In this document: one piece after another, positions 46,486-56,985 of the stretch
How the letters are laid out: each line of letters begins with the position of its first letter
How positions within the stretch are numbered: the stretch's first letter is position 1
DNA from: Plantago major
Lineage: Eukaryota; Streptophyta; Magnoliopsida; Lamiales; Plantaginaceae
DNA: 64,000 nt
Reading direction: 5' to 3'
NCBI GenBank assembly: GCA_026545765.1
Contig: CM048842.1
Span: 19,432,667-19,496,666 of the forward strand
Notes under the pieces: generated by a model
The model's database searches: none
What the model was told of the DNA's origin: nothing
Seen by the model: the letters and a program-made list of their open reading frames with translations, nothing else
Translations under genes and position numbers: made by a program

Positions 46486-48548
46486 TCAGTTCTTTGGTAA
46501 CTCCATTAGTCCAAGACTATGTCTTAAACCTAAGAATCTACTTTCTTGTAGTGGCTTAGTGAAGATATCTGCAAGTTGGTCTTCACTGCCAATCTTGAGT
46601 ATCTCTATATTGCCTTTTTCAACATGGTCTCTAATGAAGTGGTGTCTAACATCAATGTGCTTTGTTCTTGCATGAAACTTAGGATTCTGAGTTATGGCAA
46701 TGACACTTGTGTTGTCACAGAAAATCGGAGTTTTCTCTTCATTGAGTCCATAGTCTCTGAGTTGTTGTTGTATCCACAATATTTGTGAAGCACAACACCC
46801 AGCAGCAATATATTCAGCCTCTATGGTAGATGTGGCAATTGAGTTTTGTTTCTTACTGAACCATGATATCAATCTGGCACCAAGAAATTGACAAATTCCT
46901 GAGGTGCTTTTTCTATCAAGCAATGATCCAGCATAGTCAGCATCAGAATAGCCAACTAAACTCAATCCACTGTCTTTTGGATACCACAATCCCACTTCTA
47001 CAGTACCCTTTACGTACCTTAATATTTTCATAGCAATGTTGTAGTGTGATTGCATTGGATTTGTCTGAAATCTGGCACACACTCCAACTGCATATTGAAT
47101 ATCAGGTCTACTCGCAGTGAGGTACAGTAGAGACCCAATCAATTTCCTATAATTGAGTTCTTCAACACTCTTGTCAGATTCAGTATAGGTCATTTTGGTT
47201 CCAATGCTCATAGGTATCTTAGCATTCTTTCAGAAGGCTTTAGATTAAATTTGTTGAGCATGTCTTTTGCATACTTTGTTTGACTAATGAATATTCCATC
47301 ATTGAGTTGCTTGACTTGCAGCCCTAGGAAATAATTCAATTCTCCTATCATGCTCATTTCAAATTTACTTTTCATGAGCTCAGCAAAGTCTTCACAAAGT
47401 TGTTTGTCTTTAGATCCAAATATAATGTCATCAACATATACCTGAACTAAAAGTAGTTTTCCATCATGGTTCAATATAAAGAGTGTTTTATCAACATCTC
47501 CTTTCTTGAAACCACTTTCTAGTAGGTATCTGGCCAATGTATCATACCATGCTCTTGGAGCTTGTTTCAGCCCATATAGAGCTTTCTGAAGCTTATAGAC
47601 CATCCTACTTTCTGAGGAAACCTCAAAGCCTGGTGGTTGCTCAACATAGACTTCCTCAGCAAGTTCACCATTTAGGAATGCACTCTTGACATCCATTTGA
47701 TAAACTGTAAAGTCATTATGAGCTGGAAAGGCTAGAAAGAGTCTTATTGCATCCAATCTTGCAACTGGTGGATAAGATTCATCAAAATCTAGTCCTTCAG
47801 TCTGAGTAAATCCCTTGGCAACCAGTCTTGCTTTGTTTCTGGTTATTTCACCAGTCTCATTCATTTTATTTCTGAAAACCCACTTGGTTCCAATTACAGA
47901 TATTCCGTCAACAAATGGAACCAGTTTCCAGACTTTGTTTCTCTCAAATTGATCCAACTCTTCTTGCATTGCAGAGATCCAATCTTGATCCTTCAATTCT
48001 TCTTCTATAGTTTTAGGTTCAATATTTGAGATGAAACATCCATAGAGCGAATCTGCATTTCTAGCAATTGCTCTCCTAGTTCTAACACCTTGGTCTAAAG
48101 GACCGATCACATCCTTGGCAGGATGATTTCTTATCCATTTCATAATGGGTTTTGAACTAGTAGGATCAATATCATTTTGATCTGAATGTGAATCAATATG
48201 ATTTTGATAGGACACTTGTACAGTATCTGAGATATCTGACACATGGGAAGTGCCATGGATATCTGACACTTTTTCAGTGTTAGAGATATCTGGAATTTGA
48301 TTTTCAGCAATCTCAATCTCAGAAACCTCATCATGATGAAGGTTCTCAGTAACCTGTTCCATTTCTGGAATTCTCATAGGAAATTCTTCATCGTGTCTTA
48401 GAGTCATCTGGTTGTTACTAAGCAATGGTTGTTTTTCATCGTCAGACTCATCCTCTAAGTGAATGATAGATTTGTTTCCTATTGAGGATTCTTCTTCAGA
48501 ATCTTTAATCATCAGCTCTTTGAACCTTTCTGAGAGATTATCATTCAA
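46486..48548 (-). pseudogene. Reverse transcriptase and RNase H remnant of Copia A
   Basis: The linker region is acidic and rich in Ser/Asp. Reverse transcriptase shows [20 protein letters not shown] near 47915, [20 protein letters not shown] near 47700 and the catalytic [10 protein letters not shown] near 47435. RNase H follows, with YSDADYAGSLLDRKSTSGIC near 46940 and SIATSTIEAEYIAAGCC near 46840, ending with QLADIFTKPLQESRFLGLR. This is the standard Ty1/copia order. Nearly all of it is readable; the element is a fossil with few breaks here. Confidence 0.92.
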
Positions 48549-48589
48549 GGGTATTTTCTTGTTTCCTTCGTAGAAAACTACATGAACAG

Positions 48590-48963
48590 ATTCTTCAATC
48601 TTTTGCGTTCTTTTGTTGTAGATTCTATAGGCTTTGCTATTCAGAGAATAACCAAGAAATACTCATTCATCTGCTTTTGGTTGAAATGTTCTCAAGTATT
48701 CTTTTCCATTGTTAAGAACAAAACATCTGCAACCAAACACCCTTAGATGTTTGATACTGGGGGGTCTACCAATCAAAAGCTCGTAAGGAGTTTTGTCATG
48801 GTGTTTGTTAATCAAGCATCTATTTTGAGTGTAGCAGGCTGTGTTAACAGCTTCAACCCAATAGATTTCACTTGTTTCAGTGTCAGCAAGCATTGTTCTT
48901 GCTGCTTCTTTTAGGGTCCTATTCTTTCTTTCAGCAACACCATTTTGTTGTGGTGTCCTTACG
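48590..48963 (-). pseudogene. Integrase C-terminal remnant of Copia A, cut by Copia B
   Basis: Minus-strand sequence encodes [32 protein letters not shown] and [19 protein letters not shown]. This is the end of the Ty1/copia integrase core and its GKGY-like tail. It stops at 48,963, where the Copia B LTR begins. Confidence 0.85.
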
Positions 48964-50697
48964 TGTTGGGAAATTCGTTGGGAAATTTCTTGGAAATTTG
49001 TTAGGAAATTTGTTAGATATTTTGTTAGAAATATCTGTTTAGATTTTGATCAGCAACATGATGACTTATCTTAGTCTCAGAAAGGTGATTAGTACTCTTG
49101 GTTCACTTGAACATTGTAAAAGAGGAAACCCACTAAGTATGATAGTCTAGCTAATCTTGTATAGGATGTTAGGTCTCAAAATGTAATCTTTATTTTATGA
49201 AGAGAAGACCAAGAAGAAGACATCCAAGCAAAACAAGCTCAACGACATTGAAGACTTGAAGAAACTGCACAAGATTACTGAAACTGTTTTTCAGATACCT
49301 TAGCCAGATATCTTGAAGACACGAATAGCTTTAAACAAACTATGTCACAAGAGATATCTGAGAAATAAGAAGCCTATCTGAAAACAAGGAAAGTGTCCAC
49401 AGATATCTATTCTCAGATACCTTGAGCATTAACCACATTTCTGAAAAAGAAATATATATATTGCAAACAAAGTTGTTTCAATAAATAGTGGTATCTGAAG
49501 ATTGAAGATAAGGACGTGCAAAGAATCAGATAACACTAGTCTCTGATACAAAGCATAGTTCCGTTGGCACTATAGGACAAAAAATATAGTACAATGCATT
49601 TAATGCACGGACAGAGATGTCTGAATAAAAGCAACGCGACTTCAAGAAGAAGACAAAACATGCTACAAGATTACACAGATATCAATAGTTTGAATTTGAG
49701 CCTAACGGATACTATTCAAACGGCACTCAAATTCATCTATAAATATCAACACTTAGTCTGCTTGAAGAGACACACGACACATCTTGAAAACGCTGAACAT
49801 CTTACTCTCTCAAAGCAACTTACTTATCCTCAAAGCTTTCTGTTGCGACCAAAGCTTTTGATCTTGAGTAACACTGAAGTTCTAAGTGTCCTGATCCTAA
49901 ACAAGCACAACTATCTGTGAAAGAGTTGAAACGAAAGATCAAGTATCTGAGATTCATTCTCTTGAACATTTATCTAAGACTTGGGTCAGTAAAAAGAACA
50001 AGATACCATACATTGAAAAGTGTATTAAGTATACTTGATTCACAGAGCTATCTGAATAACTGAATAAGTTATTAAAGAAGCTCATCTGACAACTCAAACC
50101 AAAACCAACACCATAATCAAGCGTGGAGTGGTGAAGTACTTAGTTTGAAAAATCAGGGAATAACTCCAAGGTTACCGGAGTATAGGAAGTACTTGATTTG
50201 GAAAACTAAGGAATAACTCCAAGGTTATTGAGTATAGGAAGTACTTAGCTTGGGAAGCTAGGGAATAACTCAAAAGGTTTCTGAGTACAGGAAGTACTTG
50301 GCTGTGAAAGCCGGGGAACAACTCAGGGGGAACATTTGGTTGGGAACCAATTGTTTAAGAATCTTAGAATAGGATTATTGTAAGGTGAACTCAATTATCT
50401 GTTCTAGTGAATTCTAGGTCTCTGGTAGACCGAAGTGGATTAGTTGGAGGATTACGCCACCTCCAGATACCACTATACTTGCTGTGTTATTTACCTTTCT
50501 GTATTTACATTTCAGCAACACACACACACACTTTAACTGTTTCTACACTTATCTTTATTAAGTCTTCCGCGCTCTGATTCTAAGTATTAGATATCTGTTC
50601 AGATATCTGAGAAATAGTTTTTATCGACAAAAGTTTTAAAAGACTATTCACCCCCCTCCCCCTTCAGTCTTTTACTTTGCCGTTATCTGGACCAACA
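48964..50697 (+). repeat. 5' LTR of Copia B
   Basis: It starts TGTTGGGAAATTCG and ends GGACCAACA, two bases before the primer-binding site; the ends are inverted (TGTTGG/CCAACA). It includes a TATA box near 49737. About four units of a ~60-base repeat (GGAAGTACTTAGCTTGGG, GGGAATAACTC) lie at about 50136-50335. The first 70 bases repeat AAATTTGTTAGGAAATTTG-like units. AGATATCTGA palindromes recur throughout. Confidence 0.93.
49737..49747 (+). promoter_or_regulatory. LTR TATA box
   Basis: CTATAAATATC in the 5' LTR of Copia B is repeated at about 63709-63719 in the 3' LTR and in inverse orientation near 39054 in Copia A. It is the likely core promoter of the element. Confidence 0.65.
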
Positions 50698-50699
50698 AG

Positions 50700-50711
50700 T
50701 GGTATCAGAGC
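50700..50711 (+). other. Primer-binding site of Copia B
   Basis: TGGTATCAGAGC is complementary to the 3' end of initiator methionine tRNA, the standard primer of Ty1/copia elements. Confidence 0.95.
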
Positions 50712-50812
50712 AGGAGGTTCACAAGCCTTCAGACCTAACCTAGATCCCAGATAGGTGAAGGAACTTTGTCCATTTTCTACGACTATTTAACTTGTGTGTT
50801 TATGGTGCAGGT

Positions 50813-53285
50813 ATGTCTCTGAGTGATGCACCCATTCTCAAACCAGAGAATTACGAGAAATGGAAAAATAACATGATGCTCCACCTTGAAGCCATAAGTG
50901 ACGAAATGATCGAAGTGATAAAGAATGGCCCAATAGTCATTCAACAACTCAAACAAGTCATGGAGGTTTCTAATGGTAGAGACAGAGATCAAAGCGAAGG
51001 ATCTTCACAAACCGATGCGTCAACAAGTGGGAGATCTACAAGTCAAGTCATTTACGAACCAAAGCCAGAGAACTCGGACATCGGAAGATGCCAAGAGAAA
51101 TCGTCTGATGGTCAAGCTCATAATATCATCATCGATCGACACTGAGCACACATGATGTAAACCGTAGGTGCTAAACGGCGAAAGTTGCTCGGCAACCGAT
51201 TGAAGAAATCTGGCGAACCGAGAAAACCAAAGAAAACAAGTTCGAAGTTCTCAAGTTGAAATTTCAAAATTTCAAACAAGGACCCATCAAACTCGAAGAA
51301 CTTGATTTCAGATTTACCACTCTCATGAGTGACATGGCGACTCTGGGAAAGCAACAGATACTCCCAATGTAAAAGATTAAGACTATTGTCAAGTTTTAAC
51401 CACAACCGGAGCATACCAAATTCTTTTATTTTAACCAAGGAATGCCAAATATCACTCCGGGAACTTTTCTCTCATCTTGCTCAAGGATTATGAGACAACT
51501 CAAAGGGAACAAACAACTGAAAAGTTGCAAAACGTTGCTCTAGTCACTCAAGGAACTTCTGAAAAGAAGAAAAGCAAGGAAGAAACTGAGGATGCTCTTG
51601 CTGCAAAGCAAATGAGCAAATATATCAGTCGAGAAATTGAAAGAAGGAAAGCCAAAGAGAAGTCAAAAAGCATCTAGCCTCAAACTATCACCAAGAAAAA
51701 TATGCAAAGCTCACGAACAAGCCATTTCGTAAAGCATCATGTCTTGAGGAAGCGAAACGATATCTGTTTCTATTGTTAGAAACCTGGCCACTTCAAGAAG
51801 GATTGTCCTGCCCTCAACAAACTAAGGACAGGTGACAAGAAAGATAGGAGAATCTTCAGAAGAAGCCAGAAAGCTTTGTTAACTGAAGAAAGAAAGAAAA
51901 TCCAAATTCAACTGGATGCTCTAGACGTTGAGACAGATTCTGAAGATGACAATTCAGATGACTCAACCTTACCATCACCAGAATTATGTGGAGTTACTCA
52001 TGATATAATTGACTTGACCTCAAGAAGAATGAAATGTGTGGAGTTCTTTGAAATTGACGGTCCGTACATCTCCAACATAGAAATCATCTTATGGTGATGA
52101 GGTAACACATACTTCTTGTTACACTTATGAAAGTGATGAAGAGGAAATAAAAATCTAGAAAATCTCAGGAAAGAACTTGACATCTATGAAAGAGAATTTC
52201 TAATGATCCGAGCTAGAGCCGAAACCTTGAAGAAGAAAAGAATTCTCTTGCAAAGGAAAATTCTCAATTAGTTAAAGTATCTGAGAGAAAGGATGCTGAA
52301 AATACATCTCTCAAAGCTCAGATATCTGAGACTGAAAAGTCACATAAAGAAGCAATGGCTGAATTACAAAAGAAATATGAAGATCTTCTTTCTGAGAACA
52401 AGGAACTCAAGAAGAAAGAATTATCTTTTCAATCTTATGCCAAAGCTAGTGACACTCTTCATCAAGTACAATCTTACTTAAGAGATCCTTGAAAAAGAAA
52501 GGACTTGGTTGAATACGAATGATAGTTCTATCACTCTGAATAAGAGTAAGGAGAGAAGAACATTTGTAAGTACTCAGCAAAACGGTTCCCATGCAATCTA
52601 TAGTATCGGTGAGAAGACAAAGATTGTTGACAAAGGAAAGGCAGTTGTGACTAAACCTTTGTGGGAAAAACAAGTCAAAAACAAAACTGTTGGGCACGTC
52701 TCTGAAAAGAAACACATCACTGAAAAGTGTAAACACCCACAGTGCTATGTCTCTCAAAAAGGTAGAATTGCAGGAGCTGGCAAATTCTCCCATGTCACTT
52801 TTTCTGGAAAGAAATTGGACCAACCAGAGACTAGCAAAGCTGCTGAGAAAAGATCTCAGATAGCTTCAAGTGCTCGAAACGTTATTGGCTACAAATGCAT
52901 CGGAAAACAACTTGCTCATGAGTACAAGCAGGAGCAAGAACGATGGCTGAAAGCTAGAATTGCTCAAAGCAATTATCAGAAGTGGAAGTTAAATCAAGCC
53001 ACTGAAAATCTGAATGCCAGGGCTAGAAGAAATCTGGCAAGGAAAGCTAAGTTTGCTGAAAAGCAAACTCAGAAACCTGACAGGTATCTGAAAGCATCAT
53101 ATGGAGCACCTAGGAACACACCAAGGAAGAAAATAATTCTTACTAATGATAAAATTCATTCAAATAGAATTCCTCCTTACGTTCCAGTCAGACAAAAGAA
53201 TATTTCAAAGAAATTCATTCAAAAATGGATTCCTACTGGAAGATCTTTTAATTCTGACAGTTCCATCAAAGATATGAGAACCTAA
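50813..53285 (+). pseudogene. Copia B gag remnant
   Basis: It starts MSLSDAPILKPENYEKWKNN, typical of SIRE-like gag. A zinc-knuckle stretch (GHFKKDCPAL) lies near 51,790. An acidic, then Lys/Glu-rich coiled-coil region spans about 52,200-52,490. A basic tail (ARARRNLARKAKFAEKQTQK near 53,020) follows before protease. It is a fossil with several breaks. Confidence 0.8.
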
Positions 53286-53303
53286 TCTCTTGTTTCCTGT
53301 TGT

Positions 53304-54283
53304 GTGCAGGATGCTTCCTGGACTAAAGCACAATGGCTATTTGATAGTGGATGCGGAAAGCACATGACAGGAGACAAAGCAAATCTGGTCGATTACAAAG
53401 CTTGCAACACAGGACCAGATATCAGATTTGCTGGAGGAGAATTAAATCCCTCTCTGGGATTTGGCAATGTCAAATTGGGGACTTTAACAATCACTGACGT
53501 ATTACATGTTAAGGATTTGAAATATAATCTATTTAGCATGAGCCAGTTTGCAGGCAAGGGTTTTACTATAAAATTCAAAGCTAAATACTACAAACTAATT
53601 GGCAATGAGTCAAAGCAGACAGTCTTAGTTGGTCGGAGGAAAGGCAGTCTTTATGTTGCCGATTGGGCATCTACCACAACTGAAGAATGTCTCATGGTGA
53701 GTCAATCTGGTCACATAGAAGAGCACTGGTTATGGCACAAAAGAATGAGTCACTTGAACTTCAAAACTATGAACAGACTTGCCAAGAAAGAGTTAGTGGT
53801 TGGCCTTCCCAGAACATCTTTCAGAAAGGATAGTATCTGTTCTGCCTGTCAGATGGGGAAACAATCTAAGATCTCTTTCAAGTCCAAAATCAGACACTCT
53901 AGTGTTAGACCACTGCAACTATTACACATGGATCTTTTTGAATCATCTGTAACTAGCTATGCAGGAAAGAAGTATGGTCTGGTTGTTGTAGATGACTTCT
54001 CAAGATTCACTTGGGTTGTCTTTCTGAAACACAAATCTGATGCCGTGGTGGAGATACCAAACTTGTCAAAAAGCTTGAAGTCATGAAAATGACAAGGTAT
54101 CTGCAATCGTATCGCACCATGGTACCGAAGTTTGTCAACCAAGACATAAAGGAGTTTTGTACCTGCAAAGGTATACAACACCAACTTTCCTCTGTAAGAA
54201 CACCTCAACAAAATGGTGTTGCAGAAAGGAAAAACAGAACCCTTAAAGAAGCTGCAAGGACAATGCTAGTCGACATCAAATAA
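53304..54283 (+). pseudogene. Copia B protease and integrase remnant
   Basis: Protease shows WLFDSGCGKHMTGDK near 53,335 (the D-S-G active site). The integrase zinc region LWHKRMSHLNF...CSACQMGKQ lies near 53,730-53,860, followed by LLHMDLFESSVTSYAGKKYG and VVVDDFSRFTWVVFLKHKSD. The core ends with RTPQQNGVAERKNRTLKEAA near 54,200. This is the Ty1/copia domain order. It is a fossil with breaks. Confidence 0.9.
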
Positions 54284-54337
54284 GTGAAATTTATTGGGTT
54301 TAAGTCAGAACACAACTTGCTACACTCGTAATGATGT

Positions 54338-56389
54338 TTGATAAACAAACACCATGACAAGACCCCCTATGAAATCTTGGTTGGTAGACCCCCTAATATC
54401 AAACATCTGAGAGTATTTGGTTGTAAATGTTTTGTTCTAAACAATGGAAAAGATTATCTGAGAACATTTCAACCAAAGGCAGATGAAGGTGTATTTCTTG
54501 GTTATTCCACAAATAGCAAAGCCTACAGAGTTTACAACAAAAGAACAAAGAAAATTGAAGAATCAATTCATGTTGTATTCTATGAAGGAAATAAGAAAAC
54601 ACCTCCTAATGATGAACTCTCAGAAAGGTTCAAAGAACTATTACTGAGGGATTCTAAAGAAGAATCCTCAGAAAGGAGAAACATCATTATGGAAAGTGAG
54701 GATGACTCTGACGTAGAAAAGCTTGAAATGCCTAGTAACAACAAGATGACTCACAAACATGATGAGGAATTTCCTATGAGTTTTCCAGAAATGGAACAGG
54801 TTACTGAGAACCTTCATCATGAAGAGGTATCTGAAAAAGAGACTGCTGAAATGCAAGTTCCAGATATCTCTAACACTGAAAAAGTGTCAGATATCCATGA
54901 CATTTCCCATGTGTCAGATATCTCAGATACTGAAAAAGTATCAAATCATAATCTTAGTGATTCACATTCAAATCACTTGGATATTGATCCTACTAGCACT
55001 AAACCTATGATGAGATGGATCAAAGATCATCCTGCAAAGGATGTAATTGGACCAATTAATCAAGGTGTTAGGACTAGGAGAGCAATAGCTGAAAATGCTA
55101 ATTCTCTCTTTGGATGTTTCATCTCGAATATTGAACCTAAAAATATAGAAGAAGCATTAGGAGACCAAGACTGGATCTCTGCAATGCAAGAAGAGTTGAA
55201 TCAATTTGAGAGAAACAAAGTCTGGAAACTAGTTCCATTTATAGAAGGAATATCTGTGATTGGAACTAAATGGGTTTTCAGAAACAAGATGAATGAATCT
55301 GGTGAAATAACCAGAAACAAAGCAAGATTGGTTGCCAAGGGATTTACCCAGACTGAAGGCTTAGATTTTGACGAGTCATATGCACCAGTTGCCAGATTGG
55401 ATGCAATAAGACTCTTTCTAGCCTTTGCAGCTCATAAAGATTTCAAAGTTTATCAGATGGATGTCAAAAGTGCATTCTTGAACGGTGAACTTGCAGAAGA
55501 AGTTTATGTTGAGCAACCACCTGGCTTTGAAGTTTCCTCAGAAAGTAGAATGGTCTATAAACTACAGAAAGCTCTGTATGGACTGAAACAGGATCCAAGA
55601 GCATGGTATGACACTTTGGCCAAGTACCTTCTGGAAAGTGGTTTCAAGAAAGGTGAAGTTGATAAAACTTTATTTACCTTAAATCATGACGGGAAACTAC
55701 TCTTAGTTCAAGTATATGTTGATGACATCATATTTGGATCTAAGGACAAGCAACTTTGTAATGACTTTGCAAATCTCATGAAAAGCAAGTTTGAGATGAG
55801 CATGATGGGAGAAATGAATTATTTTCTAGGATTGCAAGTCAAGCAACTCAATGATGGAATATTCATTAGTCAAACAAAGTATGCAAAAGATATGCTCACA
55901 AAATTTAATCTCAAGCCTTCTGAAAAGAATGCTAAGATACTATGAGCATTGGAACCAAAATGACCTATACTGAATCAGATAAGAGTGTTGAAGAACATAA
56001 GTATAGGAAATTGATAGGTTCACTACTTTACCTCACTGCAAGCACGAGATATTCACGCCGTTGGAGTATGTGCTAGATTTCAGACAAATCCAATGCAAAC
56101 ACACTACAACATTGCTATGAAAATATTAAGGTATGTAAAGGGTACAGTAGATGTAGGATTGTGGTATCCTAAGGAAAGCGGATTGAGTTTAGCTGGGTAC
56201 TCAGACGCTGATTATGCTGGATCACTGCTTGATAGGAAAAGCACCTCAGGAACTTGTCAGTTTCTGGGTACTAGACTTATCTCATGGTTTAGCAAGAAGC
56301 AAAACTCAATTGCAACTTCTACCACAGAGGCTGAATATATTGTCAGGTTGTTGTACAACACAAATTCTGTGGATACAACAACAACTTAA
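54338..56389 (+). pseudogene. Copia B integrase tail, reverse transcriptase and RNase H remnant
   Basis: The integrase tail shows [20 protein letters not shown] near 54,400. A long acidic linker rich in DIS/VSD motifs follows. Reverse transcriptase has [20 protein letters not shown] near 55,240, [20 protein letters not shown] near 55,455 and [10 protein letters not shown] near 55,715. RNase H shows YSDADYAGSLLDRKSTSGTC near 56,200 and SIATSTTEAEY near 56,310. It is closely parallel to Copia A on the other strand. It is a fossil with some breaks, mostly in RNase H. Confidence 0.92.
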
Positions 56390-56780
56390 AGACTATGGAC
56401 TCGATGAGAAGAAAACTCCCATTTTCTGTGACAACACAAGTGCTATTGCGATTACACAGAATCCTAAATTTCATGCAAACAGTGTTCTTGGTCATACAGA
56501 ATTGTGATTCAGATAGCAAGTCACCAAAATTCATTAAATGGGCACAACTACACTTGTTGATTGTGATCATTGCTGAAGAAGCAATGGTGACCCTTGATGA
56601 AATTAAGCGTTTGATCCGTACGGTGGAAATTAATTCAGAGTAAATAGTGGACTGTTGAAATTCAGACATGGCCCACTAAGCATTTAATGCCGAACTAGCT
56701 TTTGATCACGCCTACTCGTAAAACACAGATACTTACACACAAAATCAATTTGTATGTATTTGTCTGTTGGGATTCAACTG

Positions 56781-56795
56781 CTATATATATATATA
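56781..56795 (+). promoter_or_regulatory. TATA-box-like site before the extra ORF of Copia B
   Basis: CTATATATATATATAG lies about 190 bases before the extra ORF start at 56,986. It matches in position and context the site at 45,771-45,782 of Copia A. A second ACTATATAAAGAG lies immediately before the start codon in both copies. Confidence 0.5.
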
Positions 56796-56985
56796 GGATT
56801 TTGGCATAGGAAATCACTTTTGCCTAATCCGAAAACTCATCTTGCACAAAAATAGCAAATCCTTCTCTTGATTCTCTGCAAAACTTCTACAATCTCTGCA
56901 AATCAAGATTAAGTTTTTCTGCAAAGAATTACTGAATCAAATCTCTTTCAAACACCAATTTCAAATCCCTACACTATATAAAGAG

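Larger units (their letters stand above)
38156..48963 (-). mobile_element. Copia A: SIRE-like Ty1/copia element, interrupted by Copia B
   Basis: Read leftwards from 48,963 it holds the C-terminal half of integrase, reverse transcriptase, RNase H, a long extra coding region, a polypurine tract and a 3' LTR. The 5' LTR, gag and protease are absent because Copia B inserted into integrase; they should lie to the right of Copia B, outside the window. The left edge abuts an Athila-like gag at 38,155 (flank ATCTC). An extra ORF between RNase H and the 3' LTR is the mark of SIRE-like elements. It is broken, with several breaks. Confidence 0.9.
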
